In this document: positions 1-8,395 of the stretch, piece by piece
How positions within the stretch are numbered: the stretch's first letter is position 1
Layout of the letters: each line of letters begins with the position of its first letter
From: Lachnospiraceae bacterium UBA7093
Lineage (GTDB): Bacteria > Bacillota > Clostridia > Lachnospirales > Lachnospiraceae
Assembly: GCA_002492465.1 (NCBI GenBank)
Contig: DKYT01000067.1
Location: 3,243-67,242, forward strand
Length of the DNA: 64,000 bases
Reading direction: 5' to 3'
Translations under genes and position numbers: made by a program
The notes under the pieces: model-generated
The model's database searches: none
What the model saw: the letters and a program-made list of their open reading frames with translations, nothing else
What the model was told of the DNA's origin: nothing

Positions 1-2
1 AA

Positions 3-683
3 CAGCAGTATAAATGTTATGTAAACTATATTGAGCGCCGGAGGAACCATGTGCCCTTGCAGCATATTTTAGGATATCAGGAGTTTATGGGGCTTAGGTT
101 CCAGGTGAACGGGGATGTGTTGATCCCAAGGCAGGATACGGAAACCCTGGTGGAAGAGGTTATGCGGAATCTTCATGACGGTATGCATATTCTGGATATG
201 TGTACCGGATCGGGCTGTATCCTTTTAAGTCTGTTGCGGTATTCTAATGATTGTGTGGGAACAGGCTGCGACATTTCGGAAAAGGCGCTCCAGGCAGCGC
301 GGGAAAATGCCCGGGCGCTGGGGCTGGAAGCGGAGTTTGTACAAAGCAATCTCTTTGAAAAAGTAAAAGGAAAATACGAGATCATCGTTTCCAATCCGCC
401 TTACATTGCGTCCGGAGAGATTCCGGGCTTGATGGAGGAGGTCAGGAATTATGATCCCCTGGAAGCATTGGACGGAGGAGAGGACGGGCTTCGTTTTTAC
501 AGGGAGATCATCAAAAGTGCAGGAGAACATCTTTATCCCGGCGGTATGCTGTTTTTTGAGATCGGCTTTGACCAGGGGAAGGATGTAAGCGATTATATGA
601 GGCAGGCAGGCTATAAGGAGGTTACAGTCTGCAAAGATTTATCGGGACTTGACAGGGTCGTGTCAGGAGTTTATGGAGGTTAG
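3..683 (+). CDS. prmC: Peptide chain release factor N5-glutamine methyltransferase, 5' end outside the window
   Basis: This enzyme methylates the glutamine of the GGQ motif of release factors RF1 and RF2 with S-adenosylmethionine. The reading frame is open from base 3, so the gene is cut by the window edge; the GTG at 51 is internal. The early residues RRRNHVPLQHILGYQEF match the linker leading into the catalytic domain. The SAM-binding fold follows (LDMCTGSGCILLSL) and then the diagnostic NPPY substrate motif (SNPPYIASGEI). Its stop (681-683) falls between the ribosome site and start of prfA, so the modifying enzyme and its RF1 substrate are translationally linked. About 70 N-terminal residues are probably missing upstream. 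Confidence 0.95.
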   Translation, partial: QQYKCYVNYIERRRNHVPLQHILGYQEFMGLRFQVNGDVLIPRQDTETLVEEVMRNLHDGMHILDMCTGSGCILLSLLRYSNDCVGTGCDISEKALQAARENARALGLEAEFVQSNLFEKVKGKYEIIVSNPPYIASGEIPGLMEEVRNYDPLEALDGGEDGLRFYREIIKSAGEHLYPGGMLFFEIGFDQGKDVSDYMRQAGYKEVTVCKDLSGLDRVVSGVYGG

Positions 684-687
684 GACA

Positions 688-1764
688 GTGTTTGATAAAT
701 TGGAAGATTTGTTGATTCGATTTGAGGAGATTATGGGCGAGTTAAATGAGCCTACAGTGGCAAATAATCAGGAAAGATTCCGCAAGCTGATGAAGGAGCA
801 GAGCGATCTTACGCCTATTGTGAATGCCTATAAGGAATACAAGAAATCCAAACAGGACGTAGAAGATTCCCTTGCCATGCTGGAGGAGGAGTCGGATGAC
901 GATATGCGGGAAATGCTGAAGGAAGAATTGAATGGAGCAAAGAAGCGCATTGAAGAACTGGAACAGGAGTTGAAGATTCTCCTTCTGCCCAAAGATCCTA
1001 ATGATGATAAAAACGTTATTGTGGAGATCAGAGCAGGCGCAGGCGGGGATGAGGCGGCGCTTTTTGCGGCGGAAGTTTACCGTCTTTATGTGCATTATGC
1101 GGAGAGCCAGCGCTGGAAAGTGGAGACCATGAATGTGGACGAGATCGGTATCGGAGGCATGAAGGAGGTCAACTTTATGATCAGCGGGCAGGGAGCTTAT
1201 TCCCGGCTGAAATATGAAAGCGGCGTTCACCGCGTACAACGTGTGCCGGAGACGGAATCGGGAGGGCGTATTCACACTTCTACTATTACGGTGGCAGTTA
1301 TGCCTGAGGTGGAGGATGTGGATGTGGTGATCGACGAGAAGGATATCCGTATTGATGTAATGCGTGCTTCCGGAAACGGAGGGCAGTGTGTCAATACTAC
1401 GGATTCGGCGGTTCGCCTTACCCATTACCCTACTGGAATCGTGGTGTACAGCCAGACTGAAAAATCGCAGCTTCAGAACAAGGCGAAGGCGTTCGCGCTG
1501 CTTCGGGCAAAGCTTTATGATATCGAGCAGCAGAAGGCGCATGATGCGGAGGCGGAACTGAGAAGAAGCCAGATCGGTACGGGAGACCGTTCGGAGAAGA
1601 TACGGACCTATAATTTTCCTCAGGGAAGGGTTACGGATCACCGTATCGGGCTTACCCTTTATAAGCTGGATAAGGTTATGGACGGGGATATTCAGGAGAT
1701 CATAGACGCCTGCGTTGCGGCGGATCAGGCGGCGAAGCTAAGTCGCATGCAAAACGAAGGCTAA
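688..1764 (+). CDS. prfA: Peptide chain release factor 1 with an island-supplied C-terminus
   Basis: RF1 recognises UAA and UAG in the ribosomal A site and triggers release of the finished peptide. The product is 358 residues, the normal RF1 length. I chose the GTG at 688 because it gives the usual start MFDKLEDLL and is preceded by GGAGG at 675-679; longer in-frame starts run back into prmC. The catalytic GGQ sits in ASGNGGQCVNTTDSAVRL and is the target of the PrmC next door. The last residues after DQAAKL (SRMQNEG) come from the inserted island; the original tail (LAKMNEN) is still legible at 9154-9177. The insertion therefore left RF1 complete. Confidence 0.97.
   Translation: MFDKLEDLLIRFEEIMGELNEPTVANNQERFRKLMKEQSDLTPIVNAYKEYKKSKQDVEDSLAMLEEESDDDMREMLKEELNGAKKRIEELEQELKILLLPKDPNDDKNVIVEIRAGAGGDEAALFAAEVYRLYVHYAESQRWKVETMNVDEIGIGGMKEVNFMISGQGAYSRLKYESGVHRVQRVPETESGGRIHTSTITVAVMPEVEDVDVVIDEKDIRIDVMRASGNGGQCVNTTDSAVRLTHYPTGIVVYSQTEKSQLQNKAKAFALLRAKLYDIEQQKAHDAEAELRRSQIGTGDRSEKIRTYNFPQGRVTDHRIGLTLYKLDKVMDGDIQEIIDACVAADQAAKLSRMQNEG
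1723..1739 (+). repeat. Left attachment-site repeat (attL) inside prfA
   Basis: Seventeen bases identical to 9139-9155, lying within the last codons of prfA (DQAAKL). Identity stops directly outside the repeat on both sides, which fits a recombination core. Confidence 0.8.
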
Positions 1765-1781
1765 AACCCTTGATTTTACTG

Positions 1782-1921
1782 GGTTTCTTTGAATTATATA
1801 GTTGATAGAAAAACAATAATTTTATGAAAAAGACGGACTTTGACACATGTCATCGCCCGTCTTTTCTTATTTTGGGTTTCTTTGATGCACTGTACACCCC
1901 TATTTAGGTTTCTTTGATGCA
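1782..1921 (+). repeat. Three direct copies of GGTTTCTTTGA at the island's left end
   Basis: The core ggtttctttga occurs at 1782-1792, 1875-1885 and 1907-1917; the last two extend to aggtttctttgatgca or a near copy. They lie just inside attL. Near the right end there is only a short inverted relative (atcaaag, 9111-9117). Recombinase arm-binding sites are one possible role; this is inference. Confidence 0.5.
1828..1870 (+). terminator. Rho-independent terminator after prfA, carried by the island
   Basis: The stem aaaagacgg (1828-1836) pairs with ccgtctttt (1857-1865), followed by a T-rich stretch. It ends the prfA transcript inside the island. Confidence 0.65.
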
Positions 1922-1978
1922 TGTATAGCTCCTTGCAAAGTAGTTGATACTGTAAGAAAAAAGAAAATATTAACACAT

Positions 1979-3052
1979 GTGGAACCTGTTCGAGATGTTT
2001 TGGACAGTAAAGGAAATATAGTTACCAAAGGTAATCTAGTGAAAATCAATTGTGAACCTATTGTTTCAGAAAAGATGTGGTGGAAGGCGTATGAACGTAG
2101 AATGGGGCATTCTTCGAAAAATGCTGAAAACATTAAAGGTCGCAAGAGTGGACTTCGAGTTTCGGCGGATGAACTTGGTCGTAAAGCATTTTGTGGATGT
2201 GGTTATTGTCTAAGCAGGCAGTATACTCATATTGCAATAGAGAACACATCGGCAACTTATCGATATAAATGCAGATGGCAAGTTGACCATGCTAACAAGT
2301 ATACTATTGGAGTTGCTATGAAGTCTGATAATATCGTATGCGATAATCCAGCAGTTAGTGATGTGAAGCTATGGTTGTGTGAGAAGTATGTTTTTTCATT
2401 TCTTTTTAAGAACGGGAAGAATGCTGTGCTTCAAGCTTTAGAACTTATTGAACGTTGTAAGCAGGAAGAGGACATTTTAGAAGACGGAACATCAATCCAG
2501 AGTTTGGAAGAAGAAAGTGATAAATTGAAGAAACGCTTGAAGAATTTGCAGACGATGGTAATGGATGAATTGATTGATACCAATGATTTTAAAGAGCATA
2601 AGGCAGAGATTGATGAGCAGGTATCTCTCATTGACAGAGCGATTGCTCAATATGAGATTGATAAGGCTAAACGTGAGAAGAAGGTTTTTGATTTAGAGGC
2701 TATTAAAGAGCGTTTGAATACCTTTATTGATTTGAATGGTTACAAAGTAAATGAAGAGATGATTGATATGTTTGTGGAACGTATCATTTATCGTGGTATT
2801 GTAAATGGGAATGATGAGTTCCTGTGGGTGATGAATTTGTCTGGCGAAGTAACTGATACCTCTGCCAAGTATAAGATTCAGGGATATGATAAAGCATATT
2901 CAGATTCACTTAAGGATGATAAGAAGTTCAATATTGTTGCACGCATGATGATTCCAATGGAGGAGTGTAAGCGGTATTGCGAGGAAGAGGCAAATAGGAA
3001 ATTCAGATCTAAGTTCTGGAGACCTATTACAATCAAGATTGCTATTCAGTAA
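1979..3052 (+). pseudogene. Large serine recombinase, C-terminal remnant (catalytic domain missing)
   Basis: The 357 residues from a GTG at 1979 match the back half of large serine recombinases. First comes part of the recombinase domain, then a zinc ribbon (CGCGYC near residues 72-77 with later cysteines), then a long coiled coil (about residues 165-255), then a C-terminal tail. The N-terminal resolvase domain with its catalytic serine and arginines is absent, and nothing upstream to prfA could encode it. It therefore cannot cut DNA and is most likely a relic of the enzyme that brought the island in. A terminator follows directly. Confidence 0.75.
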
Positions 3053-3068
3053 GGTGGATTACGGATAA

Positions 3069-3098
3069 AGGGCTGAGCACAATGCTTGGCTCTTTTTT
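3069..3098 (+). terminator. Terminator after the recombinase remnant
   Basis: agggctgagca pairs (with G-U pairs) with tgcttggctct and is followed by six T residues. Confidence 0.7.
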
Positions 3099-3139
3099 GT
3101 ATGATATGGGAAAATTAACTCAAATGTTTTTAAGTCTTG

Positions 3140-3148
3140 TGATATAAT
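3140..3148 (+). promoter_or_regulatory. Extended -10 promoter for the HEPN/zinc-ribbon gene
   Basis: TGATATAAT (TGn plus a perfect TATAAT at 3143-3148) lies 23 bases before the ATG at 3171, with no good -35 element. It would drive at least the first cargo gene independently of prfA. Confidence 0.55.
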
Positions 3149-3170
3149 AAAACAGTTAGGAGAAATAAAG

Positions 3171-4067
3171 ATGAAGTTTGAAAAGGAATTTGCCCAATTA
3201 TTATTTAGAAATGCAGTTATATTCATTGACTCTGCAATAGGTTATATTAACAAGGGATTGGGTAACTATGTAAATATGCTACAGGCTATTGTGAATTTAC
3301 AGTTTGCTATGGAATTAGCATTGAAATCTTCAGTTGTATCCTGCTGTGGGATAAGAACAATTTTGGTAAGTAAACAGAGTTGCCTATCAGATTCAGAAAT
3401 AGAAGAATTATATGTTACTAATAAATTGAAAATACGAGAATATGATGAAATTAAAAATTTTACAAAGGGAAGAGAGCGTCTGTACAACTTTGAGCGTAAG
3501 GAATATCAATATATGGAGATGTTTCAGAAATACAGGAACTGTGTATTGCATTCGTCCTATATTTTTAATGAGCAAGAAAGACAAAGTGTTGAAAAGGATG
3601 TTATATATGCATTAATATATATTTTGGGAATTTTGATGAGCGAGGAAACAGGAATAGAGAATAGAAAATTTATGCAGGAATATTTAAACGATAGTCAATA
3701 TGCTATATTATTACAAAACCCAATTTATAATCATGAGTTATATAATTTCTTGAAGAAAGAATATGAAGATTTATATACATGTCCATACTGCTCGACCAGA
3801 ACAATGACAATTGATTATAAATGTGCAAGATGTTTTAATACATTTTCAGATAGGCATTTTTTTCAATATGTTACCTGTGGATATTGTGGAGAAGATATGG
3901 TAATATGCGATGCTGCAAATATAGAGTACAACAATAATTATATTAGAGGACTTTGTTTAAATTGTGGTAATGACACAATGGTATATAAGTGTTCTAAATG
4001 TGGACAGTATATTAATGCGGAACTATTTGATATGACTAAATGTCATGAGGGCTTTTGTGCATTTTAA
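3171..4067 (+). CDS. HEPN-like domain protein with a C-terminal array of zinc ribbons
   Basis: A 298-residue protein I do not recognise as a named family. The N-terminal two thirds are helical and contain KYRNCVLHSSY, with R122 and H127 in the Rx4H arrangement used by HEPN ribonucleases. From residue 204 onward come repeated CxxC pairs (204/207, 218/221, 236/239, 262/265, 274/277) plus extra cysteines, which suggest two or three zinc ribbons. An RNA-cutting head joined to a nucleic-acid or protein-binding zinc tail is a plausible reading. The gene has its own promoter and ribosome site (TTAGGAGA) and is the first cargo gene of the island. The HEPN assignment is inference from one motif and the helical context. 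Confidence 0.6.
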   Translation: MKFEKEFAQLLFRNAVIFIDSAIGYINKGLGNYVNMLQAIVNLQFAMELALKSSVVSCCGIRTILVSKQSCLSDSEIEELYVTNKLKIREYDEIKNFTKGRERLYNFERKEYQYMEMFQKYRNCVLHSSYIFNEQERQSVEKDVIYALIYILGILMSEETGIENRKFMQEYLNDSQYAILLQNPIYNHELYNFLKKEYEDLYTCPYCSTRTMTIDYKCARCFNTFSDRHFFQYVTCGYCGEDMVICDAANIEYNNNYIRGLCLNCGNDTMVYKCSKCGQYINAELFDMTKCHEGFCAF

Positions 4068-4172
4068 TATAATTTGAACTTGTTATGATTCTTAGAAATT
4101 CAAAATACATATATAACTTTTAATATAATCTGTTTACTGATATAATATTTGTAATCTGGAGGTGAGGAAAAG

Positions 4173-5258
4173 ATGGACTTGGCAGAAAAGTTATTAAGTG
4201 TTCCAGAAAGGGAGAATGCGGGGGCACGTTCTTCAAATCGTTTTACATTTCAGCAAGTGTGGGCATTTGATTATATGCTTAAAGTTATAGAATCGGATGC
4301 GGATTTTATTTTATTTATGGAATTTCATGATGATATTATAGTAATAAATAGACTTGAAAGAGAAGAATATGTAGAATTTTTTCAAATAAAAACAGATGAA
4401 AAAGAAAGTAGATATATTACGACATCTTTTATCACTAAAAATGGAAATAAGTATCCTCAAAAAATGTCTATCATTCAAAAAATGATAGATGTGTTTATCA
4501 AATTTGAAAATGAAACGAGAGGAATACATTTAGTTTCAAATAAGAGTTTTGATTTTGGAAAGTTTGAAGATAATACAGAATCAAAAGACAGACGCAGAAT
4601 TATATTAAAGGAAGTTAATGAGTCTAGTCTAAAAAAGATAAAAAAAGATATGTGTAAAGCTTGTGATAAAGTTGGAAATTGTAGTGAGGACTGCCTAAAT
4701 GTGATCTATTTTGACGTAGCAGACCTCGATATATCCTCATATGATGATACTGTTATGGGGAGAATGGTAAAGAAACTGGAAGATATGAACATTCCAAGTA
4801 CAATAGAAAGGACTCGCTCAATATATAATACAATTTTAGGTGAGATTAGAAGAATAAATAATATCGAAAAAGTAGCAAGTAGTGTTGACGAGCTGATGGA
4901 AAGAAAAGCAATATCTAAAAGTGAGTTTTTAGGTTGGCTTAATAAATTGAAAGTCGAAATGCCTGATGATTTATGGAATCAGATACATTTGAATTTGATT
5001 ACTGATGGATTTAAACCTTTAGAGATTAATAAGATTCATAAAGAATGGAAAAAATATCAAATAGATAGACTAAATATTGAAGCTTTAGGATTACAGGGAA
5101 TAACTGTTAAGGTTCAAAAGATTATGGAGGAAAAAGAGTTCGATAATTGTAAGGATTGGATTGAATATATCTATAATAAGGTAAGCCAAGAACAAGAGGC
5201 AAAAGTTTATAATAAATATTATCTTTATGCACTAATAATAAGGGAGATGTTTGTGTGA
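4173..5258 (+). CDS. DUF4297 (Cap4-type) nuclease-domain protein, defence effector candidate
   Basis: A 361-residue protein whose first ~130 residues resemble the DUF4297/Cap4 endonuclease domain, a PD-(D/E)xK-type fold. Visible marks are FTFQQVWAFDYML, then FHDDIIVI and, one strand later, EFFQIKT, supplying the D...QxK active-site pattern. The rest is helical, with a cysteine cluster (CKACDKVGNCSEDC near residues 164-177) that could bind a metal. DUF4297 domains are the toxic effectors of Lamassu, CBASS and ABC-three-component systems. The stop overlaps the next small ORF by four bases and a zinc-hook ATPase follows, as expected for an effector with its sensor ATPase. Ribosome site GGAGGTGAGG. 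Confidence 0.7.
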   Translation: MDLAEKLLSVPERENAGARSSNRFTFQQVWAFDYMLKVIESDADFILFMEFHDDIIVINRLEREEYVEFFQIKTDEKESRYITTSFITKNGNKYPQKMSIIQKMIDVFIKFENETRGIHLVSNKSFDFGKFEDNTESKDRRRIILKEVNESSLKKIKKDMCKACDKVGNCSEDCLNVIYFDVADLDISSYDDTVMGRMVKKLEDMNIPSTIERTRSIYNTILGEIRRINNIEKVASSVDELMERKAISKSEFLGWLNKLKVEMPDDLWNQIHLNLITDGFKPLEINKIHKEWKKYQIDRLNIEALGLQGITVKVQKIMEEKEFDNCKDWIEYIYNKVSQEQEAKVYNKYYLYALIIREMFV

Positions 5259-5395
5259 AACAAGTTAGGTCAGAGGAATACAAAAGAAAAGAAGCGGATT
5301 TTATAGCATACAAGAAATTAATAAGAAATCTAAGGAGAGGTAAAGTTGAAAAGATTAATTCTGAAAAAGCTTGTAATAATATCACAAAAAAATGA
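5255..5395 (+). CDS. 46-residue basic ORF between the nuclease and ATPase genes
   Basis: This starts at a GTG overlapping the nuclease stop (GTGTGA) and ends at a TGA 50 bases inside the ATPase gene. The product is short and very rich in Lys, Arg and Glu (MKQVRSEEYKRKEADF). Overlap at both ends suggests translational coupling through the whole operon. Three-component defence systems have a small middle protein here, but this one is shorter than usual. It may be a minimal middle component, a decayed one, or only a bridge that carries ribosomes to the TTG start at 5346. Confidence 0.4.
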   Translation: MKQVRSEEYKRKEADFIAYKKLIRNLRRGKVEKINSEKACNNITKK

Positions 5396-7085
5396 AGAAG
5401 CAAGAACCATTGAATTTGATGATAGATTAACGGTAATAACAGGTGATAACCCTAGTGGAGAAACAAAAAATAGGACAGGGAAATCTCTTGTGATGAAATC
5501 AATATATTATTCTTTGGGGGCAAAATTAAAAAAATATACAACTAATTGGGATTTTCTACAGATAAGTACTATTGTGACTTTTTTATATGACGGTATCAAA
5601 TATGAACTGTATAGGGATAGAAATTCATTTGTTTTAAGGTCAGATGAGGAAGTTAAGTTCTTTGCGTCGATGTCTGGGCTAAAGAAATTTTATGTTGATT
5701 TCTTTGAGTTCTATTTAAAAATGCCAATAAAAAAGGATGATGAAAATTCTGTATATGCATATCCAGGTGCACTTTTTATGCCATTTTATATAGACCAAGA
5801 TAAAGGATGGAGTGGCTCATGGGATTCATTTAGTGATGTTTTTACAGGAAAGTGGAAACCAGAAATTCTTTTATATCATATGGGAGTAAGAACAAGAGAG
5901 TATTATGATTTATTAGATGAAAAGGTAGAATTGGAAAATGAACAAAAAGAAAATAAGCGACAACTAAAAACATATGAAGCTGTGATAAAAAAGCATACAG
6001 AAAAATATAAGGATTATCTTGATTTAAATCTAAATACTGAAAATTTTACAGATGACATATTAAGTTTAACAAGTGAATTAAATGCTCAGCTAATAAAGAA
6101 AAATGAAATTAAAGAGGAATTAGTTAGATGTTTTAATGAAATGAAGGAACTCGAAGAAGTATATTCATCTGCAGAATCAGTTTATAATGAATTACTGGCA
6201 GATGCGGATTTTGTTGAGAGTGAATTAACGGAAGAAGAAATAATATGTCCTATATGCGGTACTGTACATAAAAATAGTGTGGAAAATAAATTTCATTTAT
6301 ATTCAGAGATAGAAGAATGTGAAACAGTAATTCAAGATTATTTTATTGAGAGAGAGAAGATAGAAAAGAAAATTGAAAAGCAGTCACAGGAACTAGAGGA
6401 ATTAAGTGATTATATTGAAAAAATTCATGATATTTTAAATCGTAAAAGAGATAATGTTACTTTCAAAGAAGTAGTGGTGGCAGAAGGGTCAAAGTCTATT
6501 TTGAGTGATATGCAAAAAGAGCAAAAGAAATTACAAAATAGATATATCTTTATTGAAGAAAGATTATCAAATATTACAAAAGAACAGACAGCAATTTCAA
6601 AGAAAGGAACATATATTATCAAAGATTATTTAACTAGATTAAGTGTTGCATTACAAACGTTAAATGTGACGGATATTGATTCGAAAGATTTAAAAACATT
6701 TAAGGCAAGTTTTACGAGTGGGGGTAACGATTTGCCATGTGCAATTCTAGCACAGGTTTTCACTTTGTATTCAGTAGCAGCAAAACATTCAAAAACTGTA
6801 TGTGCACCTATAGTAATGGATGCAATATTTCAACAGGAACCTGCGGAAGCTAAAATTAATATGATATGGGATTATGTTACAAATCATCAGCCAGCTGAAT
6901 CACAATTGATATTATCAACTACTTCAATACATGATAGGAAAGTTGAAGGAAAAGTTATCTCATTTACTGAGGAAAAAGGATTATTAAAGGGGGAGGATTA
7001 TCAGAAGGAAAAGGATAACATCATAGAGTATAGAGAGTTGCTGTTAAATGAACTTAAGAAACGTGATAAATCAGAAGTAAAATAA
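5346..7085 (+). CDS. SMC/Rad50-like ATPase with a zinc hook (ABC-3C/Lamassu-like sensor)
   Basis: This 579-residue protein has split ABC ATPase halves around a coiled coil. Near the N-terminus the Walker A region ends in RTGKSLVMKS (about residues 43-52). The coiled coil runs through about residues 185-415, with a Rad50-type zinc hook CPIC at 301-304 in its middle. The C-terminal part has a signature-like SFTSGGNDLPCAILAQ (455-470), a Walker B strand APIVMDA (487-493) and a following LILSTTS strand. The start is a TTG at 5346 with AGGAGAGG upstream. This architecture resembles DUF2326/DUF3732-type ATPases of ABC-three-component systems and LmuB of Lamassu. Paired with the DUF4297 gene, a phage- or plasmid-sensing role is likely; the exact type is unresolved. 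Confidence 0.75.
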   Translation: MKRLILKKLVIISQKNEEARTIEFDDRLTVITGDNPSGETKNRTGKSLVMKSIYYSLGAKLKKYTTNWDFLQISTIVTFLYDGIKYELYRDRNSFVLRSDEEVKFFASMSGLKKFYVDFFEFYLKMPIKKDDENSVYAYPGALFMPFYIDQDKGWSGSWDSFSDVFTGKWKPEILLYHMGVRTREYYDLLDEKVELENEQKENKRQLKTYEAVIKKHTEKYKDYLDLNLNTENFTDDILSLTSELNAQLIKKNEIKEELVRCFNEMKELEEVYSSAESVYNELLADADFVESELTEEEIICPICGTVHKNSVENKFHLYSEIEECETVIQDYFIEREKIEKKIEKQSQELEELSDYIEKIHDILNRKRDNVTFKEVVVAEGSKSILSDMQKEQKKLQNRYIFIEERLSNITKEQTAISKKGTYIIKDYLTRLSVALQTLNVTDIDSKDLKTFKASFTSGGNDLPCAILAQVFTLYSVAAKHSKTVCAPIVMDAIFQQEPAEAKINMIWDYVTNHQPAESQLILSTTSIHDRKVEGKVISFTEEKGLLKGEDYQKEKDNIIEYRELLLNELKKRDKSEVK

Positions 7086-7194
7086 TGAGCGAATAAGAAG
7101 TATAATTGATTCATAATTTTTAGAAGCATTTGCTTTGTTCTGTTTTGGTGGAGGCACATAATAAATTTTCAGTACATAATGGAGAGAGAATACA

Positions 7195-7986
7195 GTGAAA
7201 AGTAAATTTGAAGAGTTTTACTATGAAGATGATAAAAACTATCCAGTAGATGTTTATTGGAATTTATATGATAAAAATCAAGCAGAAGCTATAAGAAAAT
7301 ATGAGGGACATATTTTTTGCCCACTGTGTAGATTGGCACCATTGACAGTGGCAAAAGGAAATGAAAGAAGATATTTTAAAGTTGTAGAATCTGATATGGA
7401 CAAACATGATATAGATTGTTCGTATAGGAGGAAAAAAGCAGGTAAGCGTGAAACAGAAAAGTTTTACAAAGACTTAGATACTACTGATATTAGAAATCGC
7501 CTAGTTAGTTGTATGAATAGGATGCTTAAGAAGCTTAATAGTTCGTCATCAGTAGGAAAAGTTAGGACCATTGAGAGAGGTAAAAAAGCACTTGGATTCT
7601 TTGATATAGAGACAGAAGGCAAAGAAATAAAGTATTTACCACATAAGAATATTTATGCCAAAGATTTGGAAACGGACATCGATATACAGAAAATATACTA
7701 TGGTAAATGTTCGCTATATTTGATACAATACGTTCCAGAAGGGGAAGAGGTTAAAGCATATTATTTAAAAGTATTGAACCAAGAGACAAAAAAGCAAATC
7801 TGTGACATTGCAATATCTCCATTTGTTTATAATTATATGAAAGAACAACTAGATATGTTACCGGACAATAAGATGACAGCAAAAGATTTTTATATATGTT
7901 TTTCAGGAGTATTAGAAAAGAGTCGATACTCATATAAGTGTAAACTTCGAGATTCAAGATTATTAGTTTTGGAAAAAATTGATTGA
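7195..7986 (+). CDS. Island protein with an N-terminal CxxC...HxxxC zinc site, function unknown
   Basis: A 263-residue protein starting at a GTG with GGAGAGAG upstream. Residues 41-45 (FCPLC) and 71-76 (HDIDCS) form a likely C2-HC zinc site, similar in layout to N-terminal zinc fingers found in CoiA-like and other island proteins. The remainder shows mixed strands and helices and no motif I recognise. It lies 109 bases after the ATPase gene in the same orientation, with matching AT-rich codon use, so it probably belongs to the same cargo. Whether it is part of the ATPase/nuclease system or separate cargo cannot be told from sequence alone. Confidence 0.55.
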   Translation: MKSKFEEFYYEDDKNYPVDVYWNLYDKNQAEAIRKYEGHIFCPLCRLAPLTVAKGNERRYFKVVESDMDKHDIDCSYRRKKAGKRETEKFYKDLDTTDIRNRLVSCMNRMLKKLNSSSSVGKVRTIERGKKALGFFDIETEGKEIKYLPHKNIYAKDLETDIDIQKIYYGKCSLYLIQYVPEGEEVKAYYLKVLNQETKKQICDIAISPFVYNYMKEQLDMLPDNKMTAKDFYICFSGVLEKSRYSYKCKLRDSRLLVLEKID

Positions 7987-8137
7987 CTAGAATTAATAAT
8001 TAGAGAAAGAGTAATGGTTATTGTTGTGCATGAGGGATTGGGATAAAGTGAAAAACAAATAATGTAATAATACTCAATTATATAGTTGGTAATTGATATA
8101 TTATTTGATTGAAAATAAATGAAAAGGAGATAAGAAT

Positions 8138-8383
8138 ATGAATGATATTGCTATATATATTTTTAAAAAGTATGGATATAAATTGAATTTGGAAGAACTG
8201 AATAGTGTGATACAGTGGTATAATCTTAATAAAGAGAATATTAAAGATGAAGAAGAGTTGGACAGAAGAATAAGATTCTTTTTATCTAGACAGTTTCCAA
8301 ATAAAGAGATAGTTCTTCTGGAAGAGGATACTAGTAATATGAATTATTTGCTTTCAATGTTGAAAAATACTACAAAGTCATAA
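8138..8383 (+). CDS. Small acidic island protein, function unknown (81 aa)
   Basis: The ribosome site AAGGAGAT and an ATG at 8138 support a real gene. The product is an 81-residue, largely helical, charged protein without cysteines or recognisable motif. Its stop lies 12 bases before the start of the membrane-anchored protein at 8396, so the two are probably co-transcribed as a small pair. Confidence 0.5.
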   Translation: MNDIAIYIFKKYGYKLNLEELNSVIQWYNLNKENIKDEEELDRRIRFFLSRQFPNKEIVLLEEDTSNMNYLLSMLKNTTKS

Positions 8384-8395
8384 AAGGGGAATATT

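Noticed and set aside
742..1641. 299-codon open frame on the minus strand inside prfA
   Set aside because: It is the shadow of a highly conserved gene; the translation is unlike any protein family and has no ribosome site.
1782..1921. The three GGTTTCTTTGA copies as a CRISPR array
   Set aside because: The repeats are short, unevenly spaced (93 and 32 bases) and no cas genes are present.
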